Assembly: GCA_963781805.1 (NCBI GenBank) | Contig: CAWAHF010000004.1 | Span: 5,394,001-5,458,000, forward strand | Length of the DNA: 64,000 nt | Reading direction: 5' to 3' | Source of the DNA: JAFGPL01 sp963781805 | Lineage (GTDB): Bacteria > Bacteroidota > Bacteroidia > Bacteroidales > UBA10428 | Notes under the pieces: model-generated | The model's input: the letters and a program-made list of their open reading frames with translations, nothing else | Told to the model about the DNA's origin: nothing | Database searches by the model: none | Translations under genes and position numbers: made by a program | Shown: in pieces, positions 52,499 through 62,226 of the stretch | Numbering within the stretch: the first letter of the stretch is position 1 | Layout: every line of letters starts with the position of its first letter

Positions 52499-54239
52499 AT
52501 GTCATTTAAAAGTATGCATTTTTTTCGGTTTTTTATTCTCAATTGGATAATTTTTTCCGCTGTAAATAGTTATTCCCAGGTTAAAGATGTTCATGAGAAT
52601 TTCAGAATCCCCATTGGAAATTCCGTTGTATTTAGCTGGTAATTTCGGTGAACTGAGGAGTTTTCATTTTCATTCAGGTATTGATTTAAAAACTCAACAA
52701 CATATAGGCGAAAATGTTTATGCATCCAAAGAAGGTTATATTTCAAGAATTAAAATTCAAAGCAGCAGCTACGGTAAATCATTATATATTACTCATCCTG
52801 ACGGATATATTACAGTATATGCTCATCTTAATGATTATAGTCCGGCAATTGCAGCATATATTACAAATTATCAGTACCAGCAAAAAAGCTTTGAAGTGGA
52901 TGTGTACCCGGACAAGGTTGACTTTCCGATATTTCAGGGACAATTGATTGCACATTCCGGTAATACTGGCAATTCAGGTGGTCCCCACCTTCATTTTGAA
53001 ATTAGAAACGCAGAACAGGAACCATTGAATGTTCTTAAATTTAATTTTAATATCGAAGATAAAATTCCTCCGGTTATCCTGAATTTAGCCATTTATCCTG
53101 CTGAAGATAATAGTTTTATCAACGGTAAAAATGAGAAATTACTCGTAACTCCGCTTAAGTCAAATGGGGTATATGAACTGCATGATTCTTTAAAAATATC
53201 GGGTACAGCCGGTTTTGGCCTTGAAACTTATGATTATCTGAATGGATCATCAAACCGGTGTACCATTTATTCGATCGAACTTTCGGTTGATGATACTGTG
53301 TATTATTATCATGAAATGAATAAGTTTTCCTTTGACGAGATGAAATATGTCAACAGTCATATGGATTATGAAGAATATGTTCTTAAAAATATCAAGCTTC
53401 ACAAACTCTGTCCTGATCCAAATAACAGACTTAGTATATATAAGATATTAAAAAATAGGGGGATTGTTAATTTTTCAAAAGATACACTATTCAATGTAAA
53501 GATTACTGTAAAGGATGCATATGCAAACACTTCTGTTCTAAAATTTAGTGTTCGGGGTTCCACTGCATCTTACATTCATAATCAGCTACCTAAGGACAGT
53601 CTGTTCATTAAAACATTTCTTTATGATCAGCTGAATACTTATCAAACACCCGATTTCAGGATATCTATACCAGCATATTCACTATATAAGAATATCAACT
53701 TTACTTATTCTGCGCTCCATATTGATTCAATCAAATATTCGGACCTGCATTTTGTTCATTCAGATCTTGTTCCTTTGTGTCAATCGTACAATTTAAGCAT
53801 AAAAGCGAAAGAACTACCAGAGTATTTGCAAAGCAAAGCATTAATCGCATATATCGACAGAGAAAATAAGGTTAACGCGGTTGGAGGTGTTTTGAAGGAC
53901 GATTTCATTACCTCTCCGGTTAAATATTTTGGTAAATTTTTTATTACCATCGATACCATTGCTCCAAAGATTAAATCAATTACCTTTAAAAGGAATGCCA
54001 CATACAATGCCAATGACGCCATCTCGTTTAAGATTACGGATAATTTATCCGGAATTAAGTCGTATAACGGGTATATTGATAACCAATGGGCTCTTTTTGA
54101 ATATGATCAGAAAGAGGATTTACTTAGCTACAGAATAGATCCGGAAAGGATCCAACACGGAACAAAACATTTAATTGAAGTAAGGGTGATTGATGATCGA
54201 AATAATACTGCGATATTTAAATCCGGATTCTATTACTAA
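52499..54239 (+). CDS. M23 family metallopeptidase, apparent frameshift near the start
   Basis: The main frame opens at an ATG at 52587 and runs 550 residues, but the family sequence begins earlier in another frame. The ATG at 52499 gives a signal peptide (MSFKSMHFFRFFILNWII ... SYSQ) leading to VHENFR. One extra A at 52606-52607 then shifts the frame; removing it gives ENFRSPLEIPLYLAGNFGEL, the usual family start. The peptidase domain carries FHFHSGIDLKT and GGPHLHFEIRN, so the zinc site (HxxxD and HxH) is complete. Expected to cleave peptidoglycan crosslinks in the periplasm. The frameshift may be real or an assembly/sequencing error. Confidence 0.85.
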
Positions 54240-54247
54240 TTCTATTT

Positions 54248-55321
54248 ATGAATAATTACAGGGTAATCGGCGTAATGTCAGGTACTAGTCTTGACGGGCT
54301 CGATTTGGCGTATTGTACTTTCGAACACACTCCTAAAGGATGGAGATATTTTATTGATGAGGCAGAGACGATTTCTTATGATGATTCTATGACGAATTTT
54401 TTGGTCTCTGCATTTAATTCTTCAGCAAACGAACTCGTCGAAAAAGATCATATTTTCGGTCGTTATATAGGTGAGCGAGTGAGGCATTTTCTGGATAAAC
54501 ATCAAATTGAAACAGATATAATTGCTTCGCACGGGCATACGATTTTTCATCAGCCTGAAAATGGATTTACCTTTCAATTGGGTAACGGAGCCGATATTGC
54601 ATCTGTAAGCGAAATAACAACCATCTGCGACTTCAGAAGTATGGATGTGGCTAACGGAGGACAAGGAGCGCCTTTGGTTCCGGTTGGGGATGATTTATTG
54701 TTCGGCAAGTATGAATTTTGTCTGAACCTGGGGGGCTTTTCGAATATTTCATTTCGAGAGAATAAGAAACGGGTCGCTTTTGATATCAGTCCTGTCAATA
54801 TTTTTTTAAATAAATTTGCAAATAGTGCAGGTAAGCCATTTGACAGAGATGGTATCATTGCGTCGGAAGGGGAAGTTCATATTAAATTGCTTGAAGATTT
54901 GAACCATTTGGAGTATTATAGTCAACCGTTCCCAAAATCGTTGGGAAGAGAATGGTTTGAATCGGAATTTCTACCCATCGTGGAAAAACACAATATTCCT
55001 CCTCAAAATGTTCTGAGAACAGGATGCGAGCATATTGCCGTTAAAATAGCAGAAGTATTGAATAAAAAATTGGTTGGAAAAGTGTTGATTACAGGCGGGG
55101 GCGCTCTCAATCTTTTTCTGATGAAACTCATCTCAGACAAAACCAAAATCAAAATAGTAATTCCTGATTTAAAACTTGTTCATTATAAAGAAGCTATGGT
55201 ATTTGCCTTTCTGGGTGTTCTGAGATATAGAAATGAAATTAATTGCTATTCATCTGTAACCGGGGCAGGAAAGAATTCTTCCTGTGGGGCAATTTATGCT
55301 GTTGGAGGTGATAAAGAATAA
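54248..55321 (+). CDS. anmK: Anhydro-N-acetylmuramic acid kinase
   Basis: 357 residues. Phosphorylates and opens 1,6-anhydro-MurNAc during cell-wall recycling. Family motifs: GVMSGTSLDGLDLAYCTFE, ASHGHTIFHQPENGFTFQLG, ICDFRSMDVANGGQGAPLVP, FDISPVNIFLNKFA and TGGGALNLFLM, with PDLKLVHYKEAMVFAFLG. It follows the M23 peptidase by 8 nt and may be co-transcribed. Both act in peptidoglycan turnover. Confidence 0.96.
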   Translation: MNNYRVIGVMSGTSLDGLDLAYCTFEHTPKGWRYFIDEAETISYDDSMTNFLVSAFNSSANELVEKDHIFGRYIGERVRHFLDKHQIETDIIASHGHTIFHQPENGFTFQLGNGADIASVSEITTICDFRSMDVANGGQGAPLVPVGDDLLFGKYEFCLNLGGFSNISFRENKKRVAFDISPVNIFLNKFANSAGKPFDRDGIIASEGEVHIKLLEDLNHLEYYSQPFPKSLGREWFESEFLPIVEKHNIPPQNVLRTGCEHIAVKIAEVLNKKLVGKVLITGGGALNLFLMKLISDKTKIKIVIPDLKLVHYKEAMVFAFLGVLRYRNEINCYSSVTGAGKNSSCGAIYAVGGDKE

Positions 55322-55757
55322 GCCTTTCAATCTTTTCAGCTATTGTCTTAACAATTGTATTCAAACGTAGCTTTATAATCCGGGTATTAAAAGAAAAGGG
55401 TGGGAGTTTGGTAACTCCCACCCATCCTTAACCCTAACTACAAAATGATAATCTAATTATTAACTAAACCTACTAACTACTAAAAACTAAAACTAACCAA
55501 AACCTTTACGCTATGAAAGAATTATTTTCTTTGTTTATTTTTCTGAATAAATACACTACAAAATTATAAAATGGCAGAAATTTTGAGGTTAAATTTTGAT
55601 TAAGTTAATGTTATTTGTTTCATACCACCAATTTTTATAGGTAAATAAAATTTTTACCATTTTTCTCAAAGAACTTTCTGCCTTAAAAATGAATTATCTA
55701 ATAAATAGTTTTATAAAATAATCTTATTTTAGACTTTTTAACTCAAAATCTAATTAT
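55322..55757. other. Intergenic region with hairpin and TAACTA-rich leader
   Basis: 436 nt. A perfect 10-bp hairpin at 55398-55423 is followed by a C/A/T-rich, G-poor tract with TAACTAAACC and TACTAACTAC (55461-55480). A tiny 18-residue ORF, MKELFSLFIFLNKYTTKL (55513-55569), follows; it looks like the start of a signal peptide but ends at once. The rest is AT-rich and leads to the C69 peptidase gene. Confidence 0.5.
55398..55423. terminator. GC-rich hairpin after anmK
   Basis: GGGTGGGAGT / ACTCCCACCC with a 6-nt loop. The T-rich side is on the minus strand (TTTTCTTTT), while the plus-strand side lacks T's. It could be a plus-strand attenuator-like hairpin or the terminator of an antisense RNA. 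Confidence 0.5.
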
Positions 55758-57437
55758 ATGACACGCAAGAATCTTGCCACACTTACTCTCATTTCACTTT
55801 TTTTTGTAAATAATTTATATCCGTGTACAAATTTTCTTATTACCAAGGGTGCAACGGTCGATGGCTCAACAATGATAAGCTATTCAGCTGATTCGCATGT
55901 GTTATACGGGGAGTTGTATTTCAGACCGGCAAAAGACTATCCCGAAGGAGCTATGATGGATATATATGAATGGGATACCGGGAAATTTCTGGGTAAAATT
56001 AAGCAGGTTCGTCATACCTATTCTGTGGTTGGAAATATGAATGAATTTCAGGTTTCTATTGGTGAAACTACATTCGGAGGAAGACACGGATTGGAAGATT
56101 CTACGGCTATAATTGATTATGGCAGTCTGATGTATATATCCTTACAACGTGCAAAAACAGCAAGGGAAGCCATCAAGGTAGTTGCAAATCTGGTCAAGGA
56201 ATATGGTTATTATAGTGAAGGTGAATCTTTTTCTATTTCCGATCCTAACGAAGCATGGATAATGGAAATAATTGGCAAAGGAACCAACATGGTTCCTGTT
56301 AAAACCGGGAATTCTGTTTCATATATAAATGCCAGCAAAGGAGCTGTTTGGGTAGCTCGTAAAATCCCTGACGGATATATTTGCGGACATGCAAATCAGG
56401 CAAGAATCACTACTTTTCCTTTGAATGATTCTGAAAATTGTCTTTATGCCGGGGATGTAATCTCCTTCGCACGGGAACATGATTATTACAAAGGTACAGA
56501 TAATGATTTTAGTTTTTCGGATGCATATGCTCCACTTGATTTTGAAGCTGCGCGCTTTTGTGAAGCCCGTGTATGGTCAGGATTCAGAAAAGTTGCCAGT
56601 GGAATGGATAAATACCTCGACTATGCAATGGGAGAAAATCTTAAAAACAGAATGCCTTTATGGGTAAAACCTGATAAAAAATTAACCTTGCAGGATGTAT
56701 TTAACATCATGCGGGATTATTTTCAGGGAACACCAATGGATATGACAAAGGATCCCGGAGCAGGACCTTTTCAATGCATCGTAAGATGGAGACCGCTTAC
56801 CTGGGAAGTGGACAGTGTAACATATATTAATGAACGAGCTATATCAACACAGCAAACCGGATTTTCATTTATTGCTCAGTCACGCTCGTGGTTTCCCAAC
56901 CCAATCGGAGGCATTTTGTGGTTTGGAGTTGATGATACATACAGCACTGTATATTCACCCATGTATTGCGGAATTACAAAAGTGCCGGAAACTTATGCGG
57001 TGGGTAATGGTTCAATGATGGAATTTAGCGACGATGCTGCCTTTTGGGTTTTCAATCAGGTGTCCAATTTCGCGTATACCCGTTATAATGTGATGATAAA
57101 GGATATTCAGAAAAAGCAACATGAGCTGGAGAGTTACTATATGCAACTTACTCCTGATATTGATAGGACAGCACTGGAACTTTATAAAAAAGACGAAACA
57201 AAAGCAAGGGATTTTCTTACCATGTATTCGACAGAGGCAGGAAACAATACAGTAAAAGAATGGAAAATGCTCTACAGGTTTCTTTTTACCAAATATATGG
57301 ATGGCAATGTGAAAGAAAAAGTTGAAGGCCAGCAGAATCCTTCACTTGAGCAGCCGGGGTATAGCAAAGAATGGTACAGACAACTTGTAAAGGAAACAGG
57401 AGACAAATTCAGGGAAATTAGTGCAGGCGCTCATTAA
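55758..57437 (+). CDS. Secreted C69 family dipeptidase
   Basis: 559 residues of the PepD-like C69 family (Ntn-hydrolase fold). A signal peptide ends before Cys23 (NNLYPCTNFLITKGAT); after processing this Cys should be the N-terminal nucleophile. Family blocks: GATVDGSTMISYSADSH, QFQVSIGETTFGGR, SYINASKGAVWVARKIPDGY and ICGHANQARITTF. It likely splits dipeptides in the periplasm or outside. Together with the M14 and S8 proteins it shows an active peptide-degrading lifestyle. Confidence 0.93.
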   Translation: MTRKNLATLTLISLFFVNNLYPCTNFLITKGATVDGSTMISYSADSHVLYGELYFRPAKDYPEGAMMDIYEWDTGKFLGKIKQVRHTYSVVGNMNEFQVSIGETTFGGRHGLEDSTAIIDYGSLMYISLQRAKTAREAIKVVANLVKEYGYYSEGESFSISDPNEAWIMEIIGKGTNMVPVKTGNSVSYINASKGAVWVARKIPDGYICGHANQARITTFPLNDSENCLYAGDVISFAREHDYYKGTDNDFSFSDAYAPLDFEAARFCEARVWSGFRKVASGMDKYLDYAMGENLKNRMPLWVKPDKKLTLQDVFNIMRDYFQGTPMDMTKDPGAGPFQCIVRWRPLTWEVDSVTYINERAISTQQTGFSFIAQSRSWFPNPIGGILWFGVDDTYSTVYSPMYCGITKVPETYAVGNGSMMEFSDDAAFWVFNQVSNFAYTRYNVMIKDIQKKQHELESYYMQLTPDIDRTALELYKKDETKARDFLTMYSTEAGNNTVKEWKMLYRFLFTKYMDGNVKEKVEGQQNPSLEQPGYSKEWYRQLVKETGDKFREISAGAH

Positions 57438-57472
57438 AAATGGAATTTCTTCCGAAAATATTACAGATATTA

Positions 57473-57504
57473 TTGTCTCATGTAAAAAATAATTGCTAAT
57501 ATTG
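57473..57504 (+). promoter_or_regulatory. Possible promoter for rplS
   Basis: TTG (57473-57475), a 21-nt spacer and TAATATTG (57497-57504), a one-mismatch match to TAnnTTTG. The start near 57510 leaves a leader of about 37 nt. Confidence 0.4.
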
Positions 57505-57546
57505 CGCTCTGAAAAATTGGGGATATAAAATAAATTTTTGGCAAGA

Positions 57547-57894
57547 ATGGACAAATTAAAATCTGTTGAAAGTAATTTTAATATAAAGAAAGAGTATCCA
57601 AAGTTCTCTGCTGGTGATACGGTTACAGTTCATTATAAAATTAAAGAAGGAAATAAAGAACGAATACAGCAGTATCGTGGAGTCGTTTTACAACGCAGAG
57701 GCTCCGGAATAAACGAAACTTTTACAGTTCGTAAAATGTCCGGAAACATAGGAGTTGAAAGAATTTTCCCCGTTATTTCTCCCTTTATTGAAAAGATAGA
57801 AATAAATAAGTTTGGTAAAGTAAGAAGGGCAAGAATATTCTACTTAAGGAAATTGACAGGAAAAAAGGCCAGAATTCAGGAAAAAAGAATGTAA
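57547..57894 (+). CDS. rplS: 50S ribosomal protein L19 (bL19)
   Basis: 115 residues from the ATG at 57547; a TTG 9 nt upstream is a less likely start. bL19 lies at the 30S/50S interface. Motifs: FSAGDTVTVHYKIKEGNKER, IQQYRGVVLQRRGSGINETF, TVRKMSGNIGVERIFPVISP and KIEINKFGKVRRARIFYLRK. It is monocistronic, with its own promoter and terminator. Confidence 0.97.
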   Translation: MDKLKSVESNFNIKKEYPKFSAGDTVTVHYKIKEGNKERIQQYRGVVLQRRGSGINETFTVRKMSGNIGVERIFPVISPFIEKIEINKFGKVRRARIFYLRKLTGKKARIQEKRM

Positions 57895-57910
57895 TTCAAA
57901 TCGATATAAG

Positions 57911-57945
57911 AAAAAAAATGCGGATCAATCATCCGCATTTTTTTT
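57911..57945 (+). terminator. Intrinsic terminator after rplS
   Basis: A8 + TGCGGAT / ATCCGCA + T8 with a 5-nt loop; symmetrical, so it can act in both directions for rplS and for the converging gene at 58079. Confidence 0.87.
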
Positions 57946-58078
57946 GCTTCTTTCATTAATAATCTTAAAACATCATTTTAAAATAAACCAATTGTAATTT
58001 CTTTTGGTGTTCAGATAGTTTTTCCCAAACTAAAAACACTTTAATCGTAAGATTTCAACTTTGTACATTAAATTGACC

Positions 58079-58918
58079 TTACCAGAGATATGATTTTGTT
58101 TTTAACAGGCAATTTATCACTCTCAGGTACTGATCGGTAGAAAAAAAACATTTGTTGCATTCATCAGGACTAAAAGACATATAGTTAAAAACCGATGGAG
58201 TGTAATATTCTTTATTTTTATCCTGATCCAGCGAAGAATACTGACATTCGGAATTTACCTTTCCGGAAAGGTTGGGATCTGCAGGCGTATCACAACACAG
58301 ATCTCCTGCAGTTTTACAATTTGATTCATTAACAGCCTCTTCAGCAAAGCCCATCTCATGTGTATGGTATAAATTAAAAAAATGACCAAATTGTTCAATG
58401 AGGAATGATTCTGTAATACATGACTTATTAATAAGGATCACATCTTTATTCTCTGCAGGAAAATAGGTATATCCACACACCTCCTGATCTGTTGCATCAA
58501 AAAGTGTTTTTACAAAATAAATATTTATAGTATTGGCATCATAATATTGAGAAATCAGGTCAGATTCATTTTCATTTTTTTTCAGAATATCAAAATGGTA
58601 ATTATCAATATAGTTAGGGGCTGAAATTCTGAAGCTTAGCTTAATCCTGTCAAAAGCATTATTCAATCCTGAAAAAGCTGCATCCAAGGCAGTTAAATCA
58701 AGATTTTTTTCTCCTTTGGCATCATTTACAATAAATAATGTAACATCTATGGTACGGTTCACCTCAAAAATTGCATTCACACTATCAGTAAAACTTTGTT
58801 CAAAGGTCCGCTGCTTATCAGTGAGTATCGTTCCGCACCGGTTTATCTGGCTATAGCTTGTATAAGCAACCAGGTTTAAAATAAGAATGTATAAAATGAA
58901 GGTTTTACTTTTAACCAT
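58079..58918 (-). CDS. Pappalysin-like (M43) secreted protein with degenerate active site
   Basis: 279 residues with a signal peptide (LVAYTSYSQ). The fold resembles the M43 pappalysin-like metallopeptidases: CGYTYFPAENKDVILINKSC, the zinc-helix equivalent EQFGHFFNLYHTHE, GDLCCDTPADPNL and the Met-turn NYMSFSPDECNKCFF. The normal HExGHxxGLxH motif is altered: the first zinc His is Glu and the catalytic Glu is Gln (EQFGHFFNLYH), although the second and third His positions are kept. Proteolysis is therefore unlikely. It is directly downstream of porE-like and porP/sprF genes, so it may be a structural or substrate component of surface export. Confidence 0.82.
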   Translation of the reverse strand: MVKSKTFILYILILNLVAYTSYSQINRCGTILTDKQRTFEQSFTDSVNAIFEVNRTIDVTLFIVNDAKGEKNLDLTALDAAFSGLNNAFDRIKLSFRISAPNYIDNYHFDILKKNENESDLISQYYDANTINIYFVKTLFDATDQEVCGYTYFPAENKDVILINKSCITESFLIEQFGHFFNLYHTHEMGFAEEAVNESNCKTAGDLCCDTPADPNLSGKVNSECQYSSLDQDKNKEYYTPSVFNYMSFSPDECNKCFFSTDQYLRVINCLLKTKSYLW

Positions 58919-58940
58919 ACTTCTTTATTTTCATAAATAA

Positions 58941-61061
58941 TTAATTATCATCCAGAAAATCTTCGTCTTCCTGAGTTTCTCCAATGGTTCCAATAATTCT
59001 GAATTCAGTTCGCCGGTTCTTTTCACGACCCTCAGGATTGTCTGAGCCATCCGGATTTTTATTTGGAGCAATGGGATGTTCGGCGCCATAACCTTTCGCT
59101 ACGAGCCTTTCAGGTGAAATTCCTTTGCTGATAAGATAGGCAATTACTCCATTTGCACGTTCCTGCGATAATTGTTTATTGTATTCATAGTCCCCAATGC
59201 TATCTGTGTGTGCTCCGATTTCAACAATAAATTCAGGAGCCTCTTTTAGCATAACAAGTAATGTTGTATCTAAAACCTGTTTTGCCTTATCTGACAATTC
59301 AGCACTATTGAAATCATAATAAATATTCTCCAAAACAACCGGTTTATCTGTTAATACATTTACCCAGATAGGCGGCATTTCGATAGAATCGGAGAAATTG
59401 AAAAATTCAGTAGACAGATATAATTCGCTATTAAAATACTGAAATCCCTCCATTTTAAACTGATAGTTTTCCTCAGGTATTAGATTGAAATAGAATTTGC
59501 CATCGTCACCTGTAGTATAGTTTTCCAGGTAGACGTAATCTTTTGTTTCCTTATCCTGAATGTAGAGAGCTATTACAGCATCTTTCAAGGGTTTGATGGA
59601 TGGATCCGGATTCATAAAGTCGAAATTGGATAGATCTTTTGTCCTTCCGTACTTATCCTTCTCAAACGGATAAATAGTGGCATAAACCACAATATTAATG
59701 AATTCATTCCAATGATAATAGTAGATATCGTCGCAACAGGTTTCGTTATTAAAACTATTGCCTCCGGGTCTGTTGGAGACAAAAAATCCGTCTTCACCGG
59801 AACGGCTGACCGTAAAATATAAATCGTCGTAACTTGTATTCAACGGATAACCGATATTTTGAATAGTTGTCCATTTTCTTCTTTCGCCAAATGCGCTAAA
59901 AATATCCAATCCCCCCATTCCCGGTAAACCGGTTGAACTGAAATAGAGATTTCTTGTTCTTGGATCGTAGAAGGGGGTCATTTCATCACCCATTGTATTG
60001 ATCCTGCTTCCGAGATTTCTAACTTTACTGTAAATATTCTTTTTATCGTCTCTTACCGTGTACCAGATATCCAATCCACCTTTGCCTTCAGGTCTGTCGG
60101 ACGCAAAATAAATGATGTCTCGATTGGTTTTTGCTGTTTTACCTACTGCAGGCTGGGTAGCGGTGTAATTTGGATCGTTGATGGTTGCCGGTAGTTTCTC
60201 AGGTTTTTGCCATTCATTATTTAGTTTCTGGCTAACATAAATTCCACAAATCGTCTTTCCCTGCCAGTTTTTTGCGCACCGTGTAAAATATAACCTGTTC
60301 CCGTCTCTGGTCAATGCCCCGTTTCCGGTTTCAACTCCGGGCAGGTCAATCGGACCCTTTAAAGGTGTTCCTCCAATCCAGTCCATACCATGTTTTCTGG
60401 CCGTATAAAATTGTCTTACAGGTCTTTCAATATCTTCATTTTCGCTGGTAAAATAGACGAGGGAATCTATTCGTAAAGATGAATAGATAAAAAAGGTGTC
60501 ATTAACCGGGATAGGCGATAATTCAATATGAGGTCCGTTAACTGTTGAATTAATGTTTTCAATGGATAAATTTAGTGGAGACTGAATAATTTTTTTAGCA
60601 GAATCGCATCCTTCTATTTCGCTTCTCACGATTTTATTATAGGTACGGCTGTCTTTATCGCCCCTGATATTTCGCCTGTATTTCGAAAATTCATCAATTG
60701 CTTCGTCGTAATTTCCTGTTGATTTCAACATCTGTGCATAGTAAAATTGGGCGAGAGGATACTTTTTCCCTGCTTTATTAGCTACCTGCTTATAAAGTTC
60801 TTTGGCCTTTTCATAGTTTCTGGCATTTCTATCGAGCTCGGCAAGGGTATAATTAATCTCCTGGTTATTTTCCCTAAGACTGCGATATTTTTCATAGAAG
60901 AATATGGCTGTATAAATGTCGCCTGATCTGGAGGCACTTTTCCCGAATTTCTTTAGTTGAGCGGGGGTAAGTTCATCCATATTTGCAGGTTGTGCATTTC
61001 CCAATTGGGCAATAAGCATCAATAATGCTATCAGCGAAAATTTGAATCTAAAATCTTTCAC
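58941..61061 (-). CDS. PorE-like OmpA-family protein (TPR, PD40 propeller, OmpA domain)
   Basis: 706 residues. Signal peptide; TPR-like helices (residues about 30-150: IFFYEKYRSLRENNQEINYT, FYYAQMLKSTGNYDEAIDEF); a WD40/PD40-type propeller (about 180-430, DRPEGKGGLDIWYTVRD, GMGGLDIFSAFGERRKW); a carboxypeptidase-regulatory-like beta domain (about 470-560); and a C-terminal OmpA peptidoglycan-binding domain (VLENIYYDFNSAELSDKAKQ, IGAHTDSIGDYEYNKQLSQE, NRRTEFRI). This order matches PorE of the type IX secretion system, which links outer-membrane parts to the cell wall. It overlaps porP by 14 nt. Confidence 0.9.
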   Translation of the reverse strand: MKDFRFKFSLIALLMLIAQLGNAQPANMDELTPAQLKKFGKSASRSGDIYTAIFFYEKYRSLRENNQEINYTLAELDRNARNYEKAKELYKQVANKAGKKYPLAQFYYAQMLKSTGNYDEAIDEFSKYRRNIRGDKDSRTYNKIVRSEIEGCDSAKKIIQSPLNLSIENINSTVNGPHIELSPIPVNDTFFIYSSLRIDSLVYFTSENEDIERPVRQFYTARKHGMDWIGGTPLKGPIDLPGVETGNGALTRDGNRLYFTRCAKNWQGKTICGIYVSQKLNNEWQKPEKLPATINDPNYTATQPAVGKTAKTNRDIIYFASDRPEGKGGLDIWYTVRDDKKNIYSKVRNLGSRINTMGDEMTPFYDPRTRNLYFSSTGLPGMGGLDIFSAFGERRKWTTIQNIGYPLNTSYDDLYFTVSRSGEDGFFVSNRPGGNSFNNETCCDDIYYYHWNEFINIVVYATIYPFEKDKYGRTKDLSNFDFMNPDPSIKPLKDAVIALYIQDKETKDYVYLENYTTGDDGKFYFNLIPEENYQFKMEGFQYFNSELYLSTEFFNFSDSIEMPPIWVNVLTDKPVVLENIYYDFNSAELSDKAKQVLDTTLLVMLKEAPEFIVEIGAHTDSIGDYEYNKQLSQERANGVIAYLISKGISPERLVAKGYGAEHPIAPNKNPDGSDNPEGREKNRRTEFRIIGTIGETQEDEDFLDDN

Positions 61062-62079
61062 AGGGAATGGAATAACTATTTAAAACCGTGCTAATGCTGC
61101 GGTATGCAAATGAAACTTCAAAACCGCCTTTATTTCCGGTGGCTACCTTGAGACCTGAAATATTGTAATCGTAGCAGATGGCAATATCAATTCTTCCAAT
61201 GGTAACACCCCCCAGAATTGACAACGCATCTGAATTCTTGAATAATCCGTCACGAAAATACAAACCGGTTACAAATTCTTTTACACTTGTTCTTTTACCA
61301 AATGGACTGAACCCTATATTCGTTCCTGCAACCATCTCACTTGCCTCTTTTCGGGTTATATATACAACGGCAGGAAGCAGATACATCTTATCTGAGAGTT
61401 TGGTTTTTAATTTAGCATGAATGTTATAACGTATGGGTAACCTCTCTTCTGCATCGAAAAAGGACTCGTTGGGAGAATTTATGTGGGCGAGGGAAACTCC
61501 TACTTCTGGTTCAAAAATATTAATGCTCGTTCGCCAAAGAGCGCCAATATTCAAATCAAGATAACTAGTTTTTTCAGCCGGATAATTTCCTAGTGCAAAA
61601 ATTCCTTCACTCATGTCCCAATCCGACGGATAACTATATTTACCATGACCGTACGCCAGAAATACATAACCAGCCTGAATACCAAATCTGAAAATATTTT
61701 TGCCAACTGCTTTTTCAACGGCGGCGGACAAATAAAATTTGTTTGCAGATAATCCAATCGCACCTGAGTTATCGCTGATAATAAAGGCTCCTCCGTCTAT
61801 TTTCTGGTTATGTAAATAAAAATGTTGGTCAAAGCTTACTGATGCGGTTGTGAAAGGTTCTGATATTGCCCTCCATTGGTCACGGTAGTTCCCGGTAATC
61901 CTCCAGTTTCCATCAAAATTGCCAGTATTTGCAGGATTCAGGAAAAGCGGAGCATTGTTGAACAACGTAAAATGGATATCCTGAGAAATCAGGCTATAAA
62001 CAGGAGCAAATAATAATATGAACACCATAAAAATCCCTCGCAGACTTTTATTGATGCTATGCTCATACGTTGAATTCAT
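61048..62079 (-). CDS. PorP/SprF family type IX secretion system membrane protein
   Basis: 343 residues. A signal peptide (FILLFAPVYSLISQ) is followed by the PorP/SprF signature: DIHFTLFNNAPLFLNPANTG, NFDGNWRITGNYRDQWRAIS and the PFTTASVSFDQHFYLHNQKI strand. Later barrel strands follow (VGVSLAHINSPNESFF, IGRIDIAICYDYNISG). PorP/SprF proteins help secrete and attach large adhesins such as SprB. It is divergent from the large PKD-repeat gene, 147 nt away, which may be its substrate. Confidence 0.93.
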   Translation of the reverse strand: MNSTYEHSINKSLRGIFMVFILLFAPVYSLISQDIHFTLFNNAPLFLNPANTGNFDGNWRITGNYRDQWRAISEPFTTASVSFDQHFYLHNQKIDGGAFIISDNSGAIGLSANKFYLSAAVEKAVGKNIFRFGIQAGYVFLAYGHGKYSYPSDWDMSEGIFALGNYPAEKTSYLDLNIGALWRTSINIFEPEVGVSLAHINSPNESFFDAEERLPIRYNIHAKLKTKLSDKMYLLPAVVYITRKEASEMVAGTNIGFSPFGKRTSVKEFVTGLYFRDGLFKNSDALSILGGVTIGRIDIAICYDYNISGLKVATGNKGGFEVSFAYRSISTVLNSYSIPCERF

Positions 62080-62226
62080 ACGATTTCGTGCAAATGAGAA
62101 AGAAATTTAGGACATTTTTAAATCAACAAAAAAATGAGTTGTTGACAATTTTAGATTTAAATTACTCATTTTTTTTTTATAATTACTTGTAAAGTAATAA
62201 ATTTAATAAGATTTATGCTTATCCAT

